The notes under the pieces were generated by a model. It was not told where the DNA came from. It saw only the letters and a program-made list of their open reading frames with translations, and ran no database searches. Below are positions 45,581-60,065 of a stretch of DNA of 64,000 bases, in pieces. The position numbers were made by a program, and so were the translations under genes. This DNA is from Oidiodendron maius Zn. Taxonomy: Eukaryota; Ascomycota; Leotiomycetes; Myxotrichaceae. The DNA is taken from the NCBI GenBank assembly GCA_000827325.1, contig KN832872.1:744001-808000 (forward strand), read 5' to 3'. Numbering within the stretch: position 1 is the first letter of the stretch; every line of letters begins with the position of its first letter.

Positions 45581-48500
45581 TCAAATAGTCTCCCAACCTC
45601 CATTGTTAATATCCATCTCTAGCTTCCTCGAGATCACACTCGGAATCCCATGGCATAGCCATTGGTTTCTTAATGCATCATATCGTCTTTGATTCAGGTA
45701 CAATTGCCTGTTGTGTCGCAATCCAGGATCAACCTCGCCATACTTATCGATATACGGAGCTACAACCCAAGAACCGGATATGTAGTGAAGGTAGAACACA
45801 CAACATTTACGGATATTGATGAACAGGCCAATATTCTTCTGACATCTTTCGATCCCGTCAGTAGAGCACAAGGAGGAATGCGAATAGATGAGAGTTCAGT
45901 ACATACTTCAACATATGTTGCTGTGCGCCTCCAATAGGAGCACGGCGACCTGGACGGGCTGGCCCTTCCTTCAAACAGCAGATACTCTGCCCACAGAATA
46001 TTTCGGCACAGAACAAGCAAAGCATAGGATCTGAGATATCTTTGCCTGTTGTGGGACAGCGTCTCTTCATGGTTTCTTCCATGAGAGTGTCGTAGTTTCT
46101 TGGCAGACCAATAAGTTCAAAGATGGCTGGGTGGCCGACATTTACTCTACGTGAGTGGTCATAGTCGATATCGTGCCTACTTGACTTGTTATACTCTCGA
46201 CTGTGTTCGATCCACCAATCCATGAGAACTGAGGTAGTCAATCTTCCCTCAGTATCAGGAATGTGAGAACACATCTCGCTAAAAGAAGGTAAACGAAGCG
46301 CTTCTGATAGTCGCTCTAACTCTGAATTGCCTGGAGTTGTAGGGATGTGGTTCTGGAAGGCCACACCGTAACGGACGTGTAGAAGCAGTACGACTTTTCG
46401 AAGGAAAACTAGAGCGTACTTCTGCACAAAGTCGCAACAAAACTCCATTCCTGATAAGCCAAATTTGTTGTAAGGGGTACCCTCGTGGCCACCCAATCCG
46501 TCTGCACGCCAGATTCTTTCACAAAAGTCGCAAAAAACTGCTAATGAAGTGGATGCTTTTGCATCATCATTAGTGAGCGTCCTCCAGTTCATTTCATCTA
46601 CTGCGTGACCTAGTCGGATAACCACCTTAACCATTTCAGCTAGGTAGCAAAGTCGAACGACATTCATTATATCGATCTCATCGACAGGTACAAGACAGAG
46701 TGAGCATTCTGTCAGGAAGACAAAGATATCCTGACTTAACAGCGGTTCCACTTTCTCATTGAGACTTTTCCTGGCATTTGCACGATATGGGTCGTTGAAA
46801 AATAGCTGGTAGTATTGGCGTTCGTAATCCCGACAAAACTCCCTTGATACTCTATTATCTCCAGCAGCTTTGATACCACCAATGGAGACGTAAGAAATTG
46901 CGGTCTCGGCCAAAATTCGTAGGTGAGTGACAGCTTGCTGCGGGATTGTCTCTAAATAGGTAGAACCAATTGGCGTGCCAACCCCACGTTGCTGAATTTC
47001 AACCGCAGATATGGAGAAGCCTAACGACTGAGCTAATGTATCACTAGAACAAAAGTCGTTTGGCGAAACATTTTCGGTAGTGTCTAGTGGCATCGTAGAG
47101 TGTCTAGTTGGTAACTCATTTATGGTCATAGTATCTCGCAAGCGGCGATATATATCAACCAAGTCTTTCATGGAGGACCCTGAGGATGAAGAATCCGTAA
47201 CATTATTATCATCTCCTTGACTAACGCCTGCTTCTAGCCCCTCCGTTAATATAGTATTGGTCCCTGTCGTTACCGTGGATGCCAAGTTCGAAGGCGTAAA
47301 TTGGCGTAAAGTGCCAGGAGTAGTGGCATTCCATGCATCAATAAGCAGCTCAGACATCTTGGCAGCTAAGGGAGCCGCTATCGACTCACTATTGTTTTGC
47401 ATGAACAGTGCCAGGCTACGGTTCGTAGCCCCAGATGAAAGTTTTGCGTCGATTCTATCATGCCGCACCCTGCCATCTGCGCCAAAGACATTGGCAAAAG
47501 TCTCTAGCCAGTCCAAAAAGGAAGAAATTTGCTGAAATCGCAATGGCCCGGGATACAACTCCTCCTTTGGCGGCCAGATAATGGGTAAGAATGCATTTCC
47601 CAGGGCCTTGCAAAGAGGGCAAACAAACTCATTCATCTCCAGACGCTCAGGATGGTGGCGTGCAATTTGATGTTGGTGTCGTCGGTGAGATGCGTCATAG
47701 TACACTTCAAAGCACTTGTAATGCATGATGTGACCACAGCCAACGGATACTGGTCCTGGTCGAGTCGATTTGGACGAAAAGCCTTTGCCAATAGATTGAC
47801 GCTCGGTTACAATCTCGACGCCACTGGAGGTTATTTTATGAACTTGTTCTCGATTTTCGCCGGCAACGCCGAATGGTCGGATATTCCCAGCACTATTGTC
47901 CAAGCTCATGGGCGTCTTCGAAACCTCTCGAATGAAATTGGGGTCTTCAAAGTCGGTCTGGCGTAATATCGTACTTTTCGTCATCAATGCGAAGGTTCCA
48001 TAGAGGCGTCCATCCTTGCCGGTTTCCTCTTGGCAGAGGATACACTTCCCTGATGGGTATTGATAATACGTCTTTTGATCTTCATGTCCATAATCCACAT
48101 TCTCATCTTCCATTTCGTCCTCGCCCCAGTCAATGTCACCCTGATTGTTAAGAAATTCCTTCTGTTGCTGTTGGAATTTTGCCATTACTCTAGCTTGACG
48201 ATCAAGTGCAGCTTGTTTCTTTTTCTCCCGCTCCTCTTGTACGTTGTTATTTGCAGGAGATGCCGTAGATATTCTATCCACGGGAACACCAAGTCGTGCA
48301 AAAGCTGCTTCAAAATTCTGTGGGTGCTTTTGCTTCATTCTCTTTAACACTAGAGTAATCTTTGCGTGACATGACTTGAATGCTTCCTTTTGAGACAGCA
48401 TTTCCAAAACGCCAGCGATGGTCTTTGATCCGGGCATTTTCGGTATGAAATTGCTCCTAGCAGTGCTTGCAAGAGCCGTATACACAAACGACTGGAGAGA

Positions 48501-51500
48501 AGTTTCAGACATTTCATCTTCGTCCGTCTGATCTTCGGCAATGGCAATAAGAACAAGATGCAAGACCACCTGCAAGAAAGCTTCGACTCTGGTGAGGGGA
48601 ACTGTCGGCGTGCTTTCTTCAGACTTGAGAGGATATAGCAGGGCGTAGTAAATTATTTGCGCAAATATGCCCGTCCTGGTGAAAGCGGCAAGATCAGAGA
48701 AAGCTCCAGATTCGATTGGACGGAGTTTTGGCTCAAACACAATGTCTGCGGCATTCCGACCCGTCTTCTTAGCCATCCATAGTTTATATGCACTCTCGGA
48801 CTCCTCTCGCTGATTCTTGTTGTAATGCGCAATGTAAGGATCGATATTCTCCAGAAACTGATCCTTCAATTCAAAAGTTCCAACATCAGTGAGGCCCTCT
48901 GGTGACTTGAAGGTCGTCATTTCATCAAGAATATCTTGACACTCCTCTTGGTCCTGGAATTTGTCGGGCAGTTTGCTGCAGATCTCCGAAAACGACAATG
49001 GTTTAAAACAGAGGACATGTATGATATCGCGCCGCATCGCAAGCACGTGTGGGCTCACTTCATCTGCGGTCGAGACAAGCGACGTTCTGTCGCTAACTAA
49101 TATTATAAGGAGATGAATCAGCTCTTCGACAATTTCCAAAACTTGGCCGTCATCTAGCGAGTCGGACTTCTGTTCATACGTGCCCTTCATCCATTGCTCC
49201 AAGCCATAACGATCGATGAGAGAAACAAGAACGCGGGCTGGCGGACACACAACCATCGCGGTTTGTAGCAGGAAGATGTCACGATGATGGGACACATCGC
49301 GCTGCTGGACCCCACGATAGGTGCCTTGCTGATGTCGAAGGCTCATTCCATTACGCACCCACATACCAGCCTTCATTTGAGCCAACCATGCACAAACACG
49401 CAGTGGATAGTCAAATACCGCCATCAGATGGTCTTCTGGCGTGTAACTTTGAGTCGGCATTGTTCGCTGCCCCATCGCCTTTGGCTTCTGCATTAAATCC
49501 TCCGTCGTAAATCTCAGAAGTTCAACGAGTTGCTCACGAGGCATGCTTTTTCCACACTCGATAAGCCATGATAGAGTATAATGAAGAGCATGATGAAAGC
49601 TGATTGGCTGGGACTCAACGACAAACTTGACAACTAAGTGTTGCATGGCGCTGCTTGATGTTTCAGTAGTATCAAATTCATAATCGCCGACCTTTTTGAA
49701 TTTTATCTCGTCTTTAATCTCTGCTTGGGTAAAGTGCTTTCTTTCTGTCCCAAGAGAGTTGAGTATGACTGTCTTTGCTGCAAGCTGGATGGCCTTCGAG
49801 ATGTAGATCAAATCATCACCATCATTACACTTAAAAGACTCCGAGAATTGTCTGCAGAGCCGATTGATTTCTCGAGTAATGAGAGACGCGCTGATCCAAG
49901 CATCTGTTTCGTATTCAACGTGCTCCCCAACCGCTCTGACATTCGGACATATGCCTTGGTGTAATTTGACGAGATCCAAGAACTGCATCATGTATCTATC
50001 ATCTACTCGCAACCTTTCCTGGACATGTTCCGAATTAAAGAGATATCTCAAGTCGACAAAGAAATGGTACATCCTTCTGTTAGTGACTGATCCGGAATCG
50101 AAAGCCAGGACGGCGTTTGGAAAGATATCATGAGGATGGCCAACTTGCCGAGTAGTGAGAAATGTGTATAATATTGCCATCAAATTTGTCAAGAAGTTTC
50201 CCCTCTCTACAATCTCAGCTGTAATAGAAGGTGTAGTCAACATCTGAAGTGAAATGTTGATAATCGAATGGTCAGGCTCCCGGTCAGCGATAAGGTAAAG
50301 CTGTGCAAGGGTTGTATAGAGACCTGCAAAGCGCAATCCAAGAATGCGCTTGAATTGGGGGATCGACACCACAGTGGATATATAGAGATCGCGGAGATCA
50401 ATTCTGACTCTCTTCCACAGTCGCAAGTCAAACAGTATAAGCCAGTCCAAGCGTAGGCGCTGCCAAAGGTCCTCGTGAGTAGCTGTCGAGTCTCTCTCCC
50501 TAAATGCTTGGGGAGTTTCCAACCAATATCGAGCAGGCCTGGCAGGCTTGTCAGGAAGTGTATTTTTGGGAGTTTTGGGTATATCCATGTTCCCTTTGGC
50601 ATAGACATTATGGGAGATTAGGGGTTGGGTCTCAGCGGTGTCGGAATCAGACGGTGTCAAGTCTCTATCTTGTATTGGTCTCCGAGCTGGAGGGGGCGGA
50701 GGAGGAGGAGGCGGAGGCCAGCCAGCCAGAACAGCCTCCCGTATTTCTAGAGGATCTTCGTCCTCATTTTGAGTCATATCAATATCTCCATCTGTGTCTG
50801 TATCTTGCTGCACCTCTCTTTGGAAACGACCTCCCCCTGTCCCCATCAGCCTCGTATCGAATGCATCGTCATCATCCTCTCCATCTGTAGACATTGAGCC
50901 CTCGTCCTCCATGAGTTCTACTTCAACTTCGATATCAGGTGAATCATCATTGCCGTCATCGTTATCGGTGTCGTCCTCGGTGCCTGTAATGGCTTCGGCT
51001 GTCTGCCGCAGGAGGTCTTGCTGTTGGCTAATGAGCAACCGTCTAAAGTTATCATGTTCATCTCTCTCATGATCATCTATCCCCTTCATACCCACACCAC
51101 TATTACTAGCCTCGCTACCAGTGCTCCATGGTTTCAGCATTTCTTCGCAGACAATCTGACGAAGGATATCGTGGTCAGGGCCAACACTACAACCCGCAAC
51201 ATCGCTTAGCCATTCGATAATTGTCCCGCACATCTGTTCTCTGAAGGTATCTCGTGCCGAACGGATCGTGGTCGTAACTTTAATTTGCTCAATGATTTTG
51301 GAGACACGAAGCAGTTCATCTACATCAGAGCTATATTTCACAATGCTTCGACCAATATCGTCAGTCTCAAGAGCTCTCTTCATAGCATCGGCTTTGCTGA
51401 CTTTGCATGCCTTTGACACTTGATTGCAGACCTCGTTGATTGTATGCTTTTCGTCGTTCCAGAGCAGTAGAGCAAATGTGCAAGGCTCCTCTACAATATC

Positions 51501-52199
51501 TCCGTTATAATATTTAGTACCAAGGCGCGACATCTTCTCATCCACCAATATAGATTCCCGCGACTTCGGTAATCGTAGCTGCTCGGGGGAACAGGAGATA
51601 ACATCGCAGATATAGTCAAATACTCTTCCTATGGTCATGCGAATGCTCTCAATCAATTCGTCAGGCAAGCTAGCTGCCTTCCCCTTCTCCTTCTTGAAAG
51701 GTCCATCGAAAGTCGTATGTATTGAGCAATGAACAGGAAGTCGCCACGCCTCAGGATCTCCACAGTCACAGCAGCCACTATTGCCGGATGATACGCTGAT
51801 GTAAACCATGTGCCCAGTGTGGTCGGAAGAATCATAGCATCGACTACAGAGAACGCAGGTGTCATCAGCACTACACGTCTTGCATCTGTATGTTGCTTCG
51901 CCTGATTTGAAAATATGCCCACAGGCTTTCCCTCGCGCCGCCTCAGTGAACTCGTCTCCGTCTGCCCCGCCCTGGGCCTTTCTGAGCTTCCATATCGCGT
52001 TGGGAGGCGGTCGGGTATTGTCTGGGAAGAAAAGTCGTAAATAGTCTTGCTGGCCTCCAGCTAGGGACCAAAAGAGGGATTGTATGAGTTCTTTCTCGGC
52101 CTGCTCGCCGTATTGATTATTGTGTGCGCGGGGTAGAGTCTTAAGGAACTCGCACAACTGCAGTTCCTGCGTGGACATTTGCGCCATCATATTCAACAC
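45581..52199 (-). CDS. UBR1: E3 ubiquitin ligase UBR1 (N-recognin)
   Basis: Recognises destabilising N-terminal residues and ubiquitinates the protein (N-degron pathway). Minus-strand exons 52199-45907 and 45845-45581; 2185 residues. UBR box at 91-162 (KACGHIFKSG ... CCDCGDPEAW), ClpS-like domain about 235-310 (TFALLLWNDEKHTINEV), an acidic region about 400-490, a run of ten prolines near 494-503, and a RING-H2 about 1383-1530 (CILCQEE ... CGHIMHYKCFE ... CPLCKALGN). The C-terminal cap ends in VISRKLEMDINNGGWETI. The 61 bp last intron (GTATGT, branch CTACTGAC, acceptor GAAAG) is required: without it the reading ends in an unrelated tail. Start could be M1, M4, M5 or M8. Confidence 0.96.
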
Positions 52200-52787
52200 G
52201 CTTTGAGAGAGCTAGTCAGCATACCGACTTCCTCAGCTTTATTCCTTGAAGATCGAGCTCTGAGATGGTGATCTATGGGAGATATCTTATCGCACCAGCT
52301 CGAAGTGTGGCGGCTCTCCAATGGTGGGCTGCAGGGACAGAGCTGGTTCTTCAGAAAAGGGCGTGAGGAACACTGGCGGGGCTTCGAATGTTAGTCCTCG
52401 AGAAATATACAGGGTGACGGGAAAGATGGAAAGTGGTGGTCGGATTTTTGTTGATGTGGATGTTCCGGCAGCTCAGATGTTTTTGTAATAAACGAATACC
52501 TGAGGTAGCTCGGGTGTTAGAGAGGTACCGATGGGGCCGCCTGCATTCATTATCAGGCAACGTAACCCACTCTACTTGTTAAAGGACCTGAAAAATTGCA
52601 GATACGAGGATGTGGGCCAGATCAGAAATACTTTCTCCATCGGATTGGGTTCTATTGTTCGTCTTTGTACACCTTGTAATCAGCGCCCTCCCTTCTTCTG
52701 AACCGTCCTCATGCATATCATATACAATAGCTCTTCTTCACAACGTGAACTCCACCCTATCATCCCTTCGCCTCAGACTAAATGCGG
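52200..52787. other. intergenic UBR1 5' / QCR9 3'
   Basis: Upstream region of UBR1 and 3' flank of QCR9; no gene seen. The plus-strand frame 52610-52882 is antisense to QCR9 and has no support. Confidence 0.5.
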
Positions 52788-53262
52788 CTACTCATCATCT
52801 CCATCCTGGCTCTGGACATATTTCGCCCGAATGTCTTTCCATTGTCGCTGCGCAGAAGATTAGCATAGCGCCACTAGACTGATGAAGGAAACATGCCCCT
52901 TTGTTGATGTTATCCCAGATCCTGTCGGCCGTAATATCGTACGTGCTGTATCGTATTAGCCATCTGCAGTTCTCTTTCGGCTCCTCCCAGGGATCCAGCA
53001 CGTACACCTCGAATGCGAAGGCAGACGCGAACACAACACCAAGGAATACGTAGTTCCTTCGAAAGAGAAAGCTACATATCCAATCAAGTTAGCTCTGTAT
53101 TCTTGTCTTCATTTCAATATATGCGCGGAATCAAATGGGTCGATGGTGCGCAACGGGATCGGGTGACTTGCTTGTAGAGAGGGCGACTGGCGGCAACCTG
53201 GAAAGAAGTCAATTAGCTAAAGTCGACAGCTTGGGAAGCTTGGTAAAGGCAGAATATACCAT
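52788..53262 (-). CDS. QCR9: cytochrome bc1 complex subunit 9
   Basis: Small inner-membrane subunit of respiratory complex III, 67 residues, the normal family size. Five coding exons on the minus strand: 53262-53260 (ATG only), 53197-53172, 53071-53006, 52945-52897 and 52847-52788. The product starts MVAASRPLYNFLFRRNYVF, has one membrane segment (LGVVFASAFAFEV) and continues TADRIWDNINKGRQWKDIRA, all diagnostic for QCR9. Introns are 62, 100, 60 and 49 bp. The second (GCAAGT) and fourth (GCATGT) have GC donors; neighbouring GT sites give the wrong phase. A 79-codon frame at 52795-53034 is partly intron read-through. Divergent from PYM. Confidence 0.9.
52848..52896 (-). other. QCR9: GC-AG intron 4 of QCR9
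   Basis: GGG|GCATGT donor, TGCTAATC branch, GCGCAG acceptor, phase 0, joining NINKG to RQWKDIR. Confidence 0.8.
53072..53171 (-). other. QCR9: GC-AG intron 2 of QCR9
   Basis: Donor AA|GCAAGT, GCTAAC branch, TATGTAG acceptor, phase 2; the split codon AAC gives the N of PLYNFLFRRN. Confidence 0.8.
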
Positions 53263-53623
53263 TGCGAATCCTGTGAGGGGGATGAGGTATGTAGATGTAG
53301 AACTTCGTGCCTTCGTAGTTGAGTTAGGTTTGTTGCTCGGAAGCTCGATATTCAATTTTAGCGTCATTTTCGGAAAGTCACGTGAATATCGGCATCACCC
53401 CACCGCCTGGCTTGCTGGCTGCTTTCCGACATTGTCGGGGCATCTGTGTATCCGCAGCCTGATCGAACCTATCGTTGGCGACTCCCAACTTAAAATCACT
53501 CGAATCTATCTGAACATCTCTTGAAGGTCGTGTGGCGGCCAATCGCGACAAATTACACAATACGGCATCTAATATCTAGAGTGTTTGTCACACAGTTCGG
53601 CACCACGACGCAACTCCAAAACT
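53263..53623. other. divergent promoter QCR9/PYM
   Basis: Shared 5' region of two divergent genes; no further feature seen. Confidence 0.5.
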
Positions 53624-54211
53624 ATGCCTTCTGTCCCGACTCCCTCCAAGGCAGGCATAATAGAAACCAATAGTGGAGAGCGCCACATTCCGTCATCCGT
53701 ACGGCCAGACGGCACAAAACGCAGAGAAATCAAGATTCGCCCGGGATATAAGCCTCCCGAGGATGTCGAAGTATATAAAAATCGCACGGCAGATGCCTTC
53801 AGAAACCGGGGTACCGATGGGGTGCCTGGGGCAGTGGGATTGAAGGACGACAAAGAAGGAAACTCTGCAACCAGCAACAAGAATGCCAAACGGAGAGAAG
53901 CAAGAAAGAAGGCCAAAGCTACGGATGAAACGGGGGATGGTGAGAACGCAAACACAGCGAAAAAGGATATTCAAGAGGACAAGCCCGAGGAAGTTGTGGA
54001 CCCAGCCGCCGAGAAAGAGAAAAAAGTGAGAAATTTAAAGAAGAAGCTGAAGCAGGCCAAGGAATTGAAGGAGAAGAATGACGGTGGTGCTGCGCTGTTG
54101 CCGGAGCAATTTGCCAAAGTTATTAAAATCAGTGAGCTTATACGGGAGCTCGATGCATTAGGATTCGATGCCGAAGGAGAGCCAAAGGCCAAAAAGGAGG
54201 GAGAATCTTAA
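53624..54211 (+). CDS. PYM/WIBG exon-junction-complex partner
   Basis: Partner of the Mago-Y14 heterodimer that in animals helps strip exon-junction complexes from spliced mRNA at the ribosome. Single exon, 195 residues, starting at MPSVPTPSKAGI; the frame is open upstream to 53585 but without ATG. The N-terminal Mago-binding block is SGERHIPSSVRPDGTKRREI followed by KIRPGYKPPEDVEVYKN, very characteristic. The middle is Lys/Glu-rich and disordered, and a C-terminal helical segment (LLPEQFAKVIKISELIREL) matches the conserved PYM tail. Its presence suggests that this fungus keeps the exon-junction complex. Confidence 0.9.
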   Translation: MPSVPTPSKAGIIETNSGERHIPSSVRPDGTKRREIKIRPGYKPPEDVEVYKNRTADAFRNRGTDGVPGAVGLKDDKEGNSATSNKNAKRREARKKAKATDETGDGENANTAKKDIQEDKPEEVVDPAAEKEKKVRNLKKKLKQAKELKEKNDGGAALLPEQFAKVIKISELIRELDALGFDAEGEPKAKKEGES

Positions 54212-55130
54212 TTCTAAGACGGCTGGCCTAGCGAATTTGAGCGAAGGTATCATGCCATGTTGCATTTACCGATGGAGTTAACATGGAGTTCAGGCTACCT
54301 CTGAAGGATTTGGGATTGGCTTTGGCGTTCAAGCATATTAAAGCATGGTGTTCTAGATAGACGAAATGTTAAACGGGTGTTATTTCCATGATCTTATCCT
54401 AACGGCATGATGCAAAAGGTCATGAGATAGTTATGATTTATCATGGGATATCAAAGGCTTGGGCATCGACATCCTGTAAAGTTGCGCCGCCCAAGACCGC
54501 TTAGAGCGCTATATTATTAGATGAATTATATCACCCACTGCCATAAAGTTTGGTCTTTTAGTTACGACTATTTTGGAGCAGACAGGAAGTATTGCAGCTG
54601 CAAGTAATCGACAAGACTTACATACATAAGAGCAAGACCATCCGCCCTTGACGCAAACTTGTGTGCACTGTCTCGGATACAAAAAGATCAAGCGACTTTA
54701 AACCTCAGTTTCAAAAGGGATCATATACCATTTGGCTAGAACACCGAGCGCACTGTCTTAAGCCATTACACAATAGCTGTTGGGAGACATCTCCTTTATT
54801 AGCAGTCAATAACAAAAACTAGTCTCAATTCATCATGGTGAGGAAGTTGCACAAAGATATTGCTATGCGCAAGGAAATATTTTATTCTGCACAATGTCCA
54901 TCGAGACAAGTTCGATCTTTCATGTGGCTGCCGTTTATTACAGATAAAGATTACGGTCAAACTAGTCGGATCCAACTTCTCATCTAACCGAAGCAGACGA
55001 TGAATTTTTCTAGTGCAGCAACTACTACGACACCTCGGTGCACGGTTTGATTTGCATATGATCCAAATCAATCACTAGGCACAGCGTGCATAGCATTTGT
55101 TGATAGTGTTTTCCTCTGCAAGAGCTTTCT
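54212..55130. other. intergenic, 0.9 kb
   Basis: No gene seen; AT-rich, holding the PYM 3' end and the promoter of the nucleoside hydrolase. Confidence 0.5.
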
Positions 55131-56740
55131 ATGGACTCCAAAACTGATAAGATTGATGTTTGGCTGGACTGTGATCCAGGTAAGTCCGAGCCGATTTCAA
55201 CCTCCTAGTACTGAAGACGACATTTATTTAATACACCTGGACAGGACACGATGTAAGATCCCAATCAGAGAGTTTATTTTATTCATTAATTTCCATACCT
55301 GTCATATAATTGCAACATGCATCTCGAGCATCTCAGGCTTGGTAATGAAGCAAAAGAGCAATCAACAGGCCTGTACCTCAGCCCGTGCTCTCGCAACTGG
55401 CAGAGGGCTTATGTATATTTTATCCCTGTCGTTGAGATAGCATCGCATTGGTATTAGTTATGACTTAGTAGTTCATTTATTTGCAGTCGTTTTGTCGCAG
55501 AATATTCGAATCTTGCTTCGTTCTGTTTCCCACTTTCCCGAGACCCACTCATGCAATCCTGCTATCAAACCTCATTCAGGAAGTTAAAACCACTGCATAT
55601 GCGATATCTAGTTGGACTTTGCCAATCGTTAGTTTTTCATATTCTGTAACCCCCAACTGATATAATCTTTATTAGGACGTCTTCGCCATCATCTTTGCAG
55701 CGTACCACCCCACTCTGAACCTTCTAGGCATCTCTACCGTCCACGGCAATGCTTCCTTATCTCATACCACCTATAACGCAGGATCTGTGCTCACAGCTAT
55801 CGGTCAGCCATCGATCCCCATATACCCAGGAGCATCCTCCGGACTAGTTAGGCCTGCTGCTCACGCCGTTGATATCCACGGTCAGACAGGATTGGATGGA
55901 ACCACTCTTTTGCCCGTTCCCTTTACCGGCCCCAAATCCGAGCCTGCCATCGATGCAATAGCATCCGCACTTCTCCAAACACCTCCTGGTACTGCTTGGT
56001 TGGTCGCCACTGGAGCCCTCACCAATATTGCTCAAGTCTTTGCTAAATATCCTGCCCTTGCGGGACATATTAAAGGACTGAGTATTATGGGCGGCTCGGT
56101 TGGCTCATCATTTACACCTGCAGTGCTCGGGACTGTCACAGAAAAGGACAGAATTGGGAACTGGAGTCGATGGGCCGAATTCAACATTCTCATCGACCCT
56201 GAAGCTGCCGATCAGATCTTCTCAAACCCAGTTCTTGCCGCTAAGACCGTCCTCATACCTCTCGATGTGACACACCTTGTACTAGCAACCAAGGATGTCC
56301 AAGAGCAGTTACGAAATGGCAAAGAAGGGACTGGTAATACTACAACTCTAAGGACCATGCTTGTCGAACTGTTAGTGTTCTTCGCGAAAACTTATGCCGA
56401 TGTATTTGGAATTACAGATGGGCCACCACTTCATGATCCACTAGCTGTGGCGGTGATTCTAGACGGGGTATCAGGGCATGAAATCCCGTTTTATGATTTC
56501 AAGGGTGAGGTAAATGGGACAAGGACGAAAGAACGGTTTGAGGTTCGTGTAGTCACAGAAGGCACTCATGAAGATGCACAGAACGGCTCGCAAACCGGGA
56601 GGACGATTGTTAGACTGTTGCCCAAGGGAGAGGAGGGCGTGAAGATTCCGAGAGGTCTTAATATCCCTAGGTTTTGGAGCGTGTTAGAAGATTGCGTGAA
56701 AAGAGCTGATGAAGTCAACAAACAGAATAGTATCAAATGA
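55131..56740 (+). CDS. inosine/uridine-preferring nucleoside hydrolase
   Basis: Cleaves ribonucleosides to base and ribose in salvage; closest known type is the Urh1-like uridine nucleosidase. Exons 55131-55179, 55245-55252 (8 nt) and 55676-56740; 373 residues. Splicing builds the catalytic signature DCDPGHDDVFAIIFAA: D13, D15, D19 and D20 fit the Asp cluster that in this family binds calcium and activates water. The microexon supplies part of G17 plus H18 and D19. Further family blocks are STVHGNASLSHTTYNAGSVL, VATGALTNIAQVF, GLSIMGGSV, EFNILIDPEAADQIF and GPPLHDPLAVAVIL. Intron 1 is 65 bp and intron 2 is 423 bp, the longest coding intron in the window. Both have GTAAG donors. Confidence 0.9.
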
Positions 56741-56789
56741 TAGACATTAGATTATAATCAGCGCCCAATGCCAGATCGATATCTAGAGG

Positions 56790-58427
56790 CTATGACCCCG
56801 AAGCTTTCCTACCCTCTATAACGCGCATAACATCCTCGACATTGTTTACATCTCCCTTCCGTTTCTTGGGACCTCTCTTCCTCTTTCCTTTTCCTTCGCC
56901 TTTCACGCCATCTTCTGCATTATCATCCATCCCGCGCCATGCCGATAATTTAACTTGCTTCTCCTGAAAATCCTCTTCATCCTCAAATCTACTGCTGCCG
57001 AATCCTATATCTATATCCTGAGCGTCTCGGTCATCTTGTTGTATCATTTTCTTTAGCCGTGCTTGCCTTGCTGCTTCTTCCACGTTCTCCGCTTCTCTGC
57101 CAAGGGGGTTGAGCATTGATGCTCTCTTGATGGCGGCGCGGATGGTGGGGTCGTCTGAAAGTGCCTTGGGAGCTTTCGTTTCTGCCGGCTCCGCGTGGCT
57201 AGCAAAGTAATTCCTCGAGGTAATAGGTAGTGCCGGTCGCGAAGGAGGCCCCATGTTGCCCAATTCTGGTTTCTTTGGCGAGTCCTTTTCGGTTGAATCA
57301 CGCGATACTTCTCCGCCTTCTTCATCAGAGTTGTCCTCGTCTTCCCCAATCCCTGCCAAGGGGTCATAATCGTCCCCCACGTCATCGAAGATATCCGTGT
57401 CCTCCTCCTCCACTACCGCCTTTGGAACATCTGGTACCACCATACCCAAAGGTTTGACATCTTTATCCGGCATGAGAAGCCCACGGCCTTTCTCAGCTTC
57501 TGGCTCCACCAACATCTTCCTAACTTTCCTCTTTTCATTCCCATTCTCATCCACCGTGATCAAAACTTCTCTTCCCTTCTCATCTCTTTTAATCCTAGTC
57601 TCTATACGGCGCTCTCCGACCTTCTTGAATTTTAATCCCAGACTCTGACCTTTTGCTTCCTGTGCTGCCTTTCGCGATGCTTTCAATTCGGCCAGAATCT
57701 GGTCTCGATTCCGTTTCTTTCCGGGTATCATATCTAACGGGGCCATTTCCCCTTTCTTGGTCGTCTTTGCCTTATCCACGGCCTTGACCTCCCTATCCTC
57801 CAACTTCTCAAATTCATCGTCCAGGTTCACTTCGGCATCCAGACCACCCTCGCTATCTCTTTCCCCTTGCCTATTGCTGTTAAGAACATCCTCACCCCTC
57901 TTTACCCTTTCCAATAGCTTCCAATCCAATCCCTTGACTAAATGCGTGCTAGACACGTCGCCCCCCAGTATCTCATCTCTCAATTGTATGAACGTCTCCT
58001 CGTCAATCTGCTGCAGCTTCATCATTTCCTCCAGCGCCCTCACACGTTCTTCTTTTTCATCCGCTGACTCTTCTTGGCGAAGTTTAGAGCGGTCGACATA
58101 GGCGCTGGGTAATTTCGTGCCTTTTGGGGCTGCGCTACTCCGGAACTTCTTGGTCGGCTGTGATGACGAAGACCGCGCTTCAGCTAGTTGCCGCACAAAA
58201 TCGACACCTCCCACAGATCGTCTAGGTATCCTGAGTTAGCATGTCTTCGACTTTGGAAAGGAGAATAGGTACGGTGTCATCGGTATCGAACTGCGCATTC
58301 GAGAACCCAGCGCTGTCGGGACGCCATCCCGCCTCGGGGTTGAGCCGAGCGATGGTTTGCTGTCGGCAGCGGAGGACTGCCTGGCAGGCGTGTCTAGAAC
58401 TAGTTTACGAAACTGGGAGTTGTTCAT
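56790..58427 (-). CDS. RED-like (IK cytokine family) splicing factor
   Basis: Nuclear protein with a RED-like N-terminal region; animal RED works with SMU1 in the activated spliceosome. Minus-strand exons 58427-58273 and 58221-56790, 528 residues. The 51 bp intron (GTACCT, branch GCTAAC, acceptor CCTAG) restores SRMRSSIPMTPRSVGGVDF. The N-terminus MNNSQFRKLVLDTPAR and the block SSIPMTP ... VDFVRQLAEA are family marks, as is LVKGLDWKLLERVK. Most of the protein is charged and probably disordered, with an acidic patch near DDYDPLAGIGEDEDN and a basic KRKRGPKKRKGD near the C-terminus. The frame starting at 58214 alone lacks the conserved first exon. Confidence 0.88.
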
Positions 58428-60055
<1,628 letters not shown>

Positions 60056-60065
60056 TCAAGGGGGC

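Noticed and set aside
52610-52882. 90-codon plus-strand frame with a hydrophobic start
   Set aside because: Antisense to two QCR9 exons and without support.
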